Below are positions 63,500 through 64,000 of a stretch of DNA of 64,000 nt, in pieces; position 1 is the stretch's first letter; each line of letters opens with the position of its first letter. Made by a program: the position numbers and the translations under genes. Source of the stretch: Bacteroides caecimuris (GTDB lineage: Bacteria; Bacteroidota; Bacteroidia; Bacteroidales; Bacteroidaceae); assembly GCF_001688725.2 (NCBI RefSeq), contig NZ_CP015401.2, positions 4,410,001-4,474,000 of the forward strand, in the 5' to 3' direction. The notes beneath the pieces were generated by a model. The model saw nothing but the letters and a program-made list of their open reading frames with translations, ran no database searches and was not told the origin of the DNA.

Positions 63500-64000
63500 T
63501 CAGCCTACCCACTTGAAGAGGCGGTTCCAGCGAATCTTGCCGTCGAACCATCCACGGTCTTTGTCAAGCGATAGCCATACAACAATCGGTTTGCCCACTA
63601 CGTGGTCTTCGGGCACAAAACCCCAATAACGGGAGTCGGCGGAGTTGTGACGGTTGTCGCCCATCATCCAGTAATAATCCATTTTGAAGGTATACTCGTT
63701 GGTCTTTTCACCGTTGATGTAGATACCGTCCGGTTTCACTTCCAGCTTATTGCCTTCGTAGGCTACGATGCAACGCTCATAGATAGGCAGGTTGTCTTCT
63801 GTGAGGGTAATGGTAGCTCCTTTGGCAGGAATCCAGATCGGACCGTAATTGTTGCGGTTCCATTGGGTATAAAGATTGAGCGGATACATCTGTCCGGCAT
63901 AATCTTCGGGTTCCATGACTATTTTGCTGATTAGCTTTTTGTTGCCCAAAAGCGTTTCATACATCTTCTTGGTTAGCGGGAAATGATATACCGGGTTCAG
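63500..64000 (-). CDS. lepB: Signal peptidase I (partial, 5' end outside window)
   Basis: Cleaves signal peptides of exported proteins at the outer face of the inner membrane. Only the C-terminal 166 codons are visible. They contain conserved box E MMGDNRHNSADSRYWGFVPE and the VVGKPIVVW end. The nucleophile and Lys boxes are beyond base 64000. With the intact box E it is more likely than its neighbour to be the active enzyme. Confidence 0.9.
   Translation of the reverse strand: MNPVYHFPLTKKMYETLLGNKKLISKIVMEPEDYAGQMYPLNLYTQWNRNNYGPIWIPAKGATITLTEDNLPIYERCIVAYEGNKLEVKPDGIYINGEKTNEYTFKMDYYWMMGDNRHNSADSRYWGFVPEDHVVGKPIVVWLSLDKDRGWFDGKIRWNRLFKWVG

Overview
The window looks like a Bacteroides chromosome. 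The evidence is a SusC/SusD/SusE polysaccharide utilisation locus (PUL) with a hybrid two-component regulator, DPP-IV and S46 peptidases, DUF3836, WbqC and ORF6N proteins, many promoters matching the Bacteroides -7 element TAnnTTTG, and moderate GC. No tRNA or rRNA gene was seen. The species cannot be fixed from the sequence alone.

Layout. 1-5.5 kb (minus strand): purD (cut by the window edge), a DPP-IV peptidase, an ORF6N protein and an rRNA methyltransferase. 5.5-9.4 kb: cysE, then divergently a LytS/LytTR two-component pair. 9.4-18.6 kb: DUF3836 protein, polA, a polyprenyl diphosphate synthase, dtd-mazG-deoC, uvrC and apt. 18.6-20.6 kb: mnmG, with a parS-like palindrome just after its stop codon. 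20.6-24.2 kb is an accessory island between mnmG and ybeY. It holds a probable non-coding RNA with promoter and terminator, a DUF3791/DUF3990/DUF3791 toxin-antitoxin-like module, an HU-family pseudogene and a group II intron that keeps its maturase and 3' RNA domains but apparently not its 5' domains. 24.2-33.5 kb: ybeY, an SpmAB-type membrane protein, ruvB, a DUF559 endonuclease gene between long inverted repeats, a flippase, a DUF389 protein and an S46 peptidase.

33.5-48.5 kb is a compact alpha-mannan PUL: SusC, SusD, SusE-like, two GH76 enzymes and one GH125, read as one minus-strand operon, with a divergent hybrid sensor/AraC regulator. The enzymes point to the alpha-1,6-mannan backbone: surface binding and endo-cleavage by lipoproteins, import by SusCD, then exo-cleavage by GH125. 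No GH92 debranching enzyme is present.

48.5-64 kb: DEAD-box helicase, a sugar kinase/SIS isomerase/LOG cluster, an M16 protease, an SGNH esterase, a decayed stretch (transposase tail, 11-bp minisatellite, broken ECF sigma gene), an AAA-ATPase/nuclease-like protein, two convergent gene stubs left by one deletion, a TetR gene next to a two-gene membrane operon, WbqC, and two signal peptidase I paralogues, one of which lacks the expected catalytic Ser and Lys.

The most unusual structural theme is three intergenic arrays of 22-23 bp units (26407-26541, 28359-28424, 61441-61617). Each unit carries its own small inverted repeat, the unit sequence differs between arrays, and two arrays abut a larger hairpin element.
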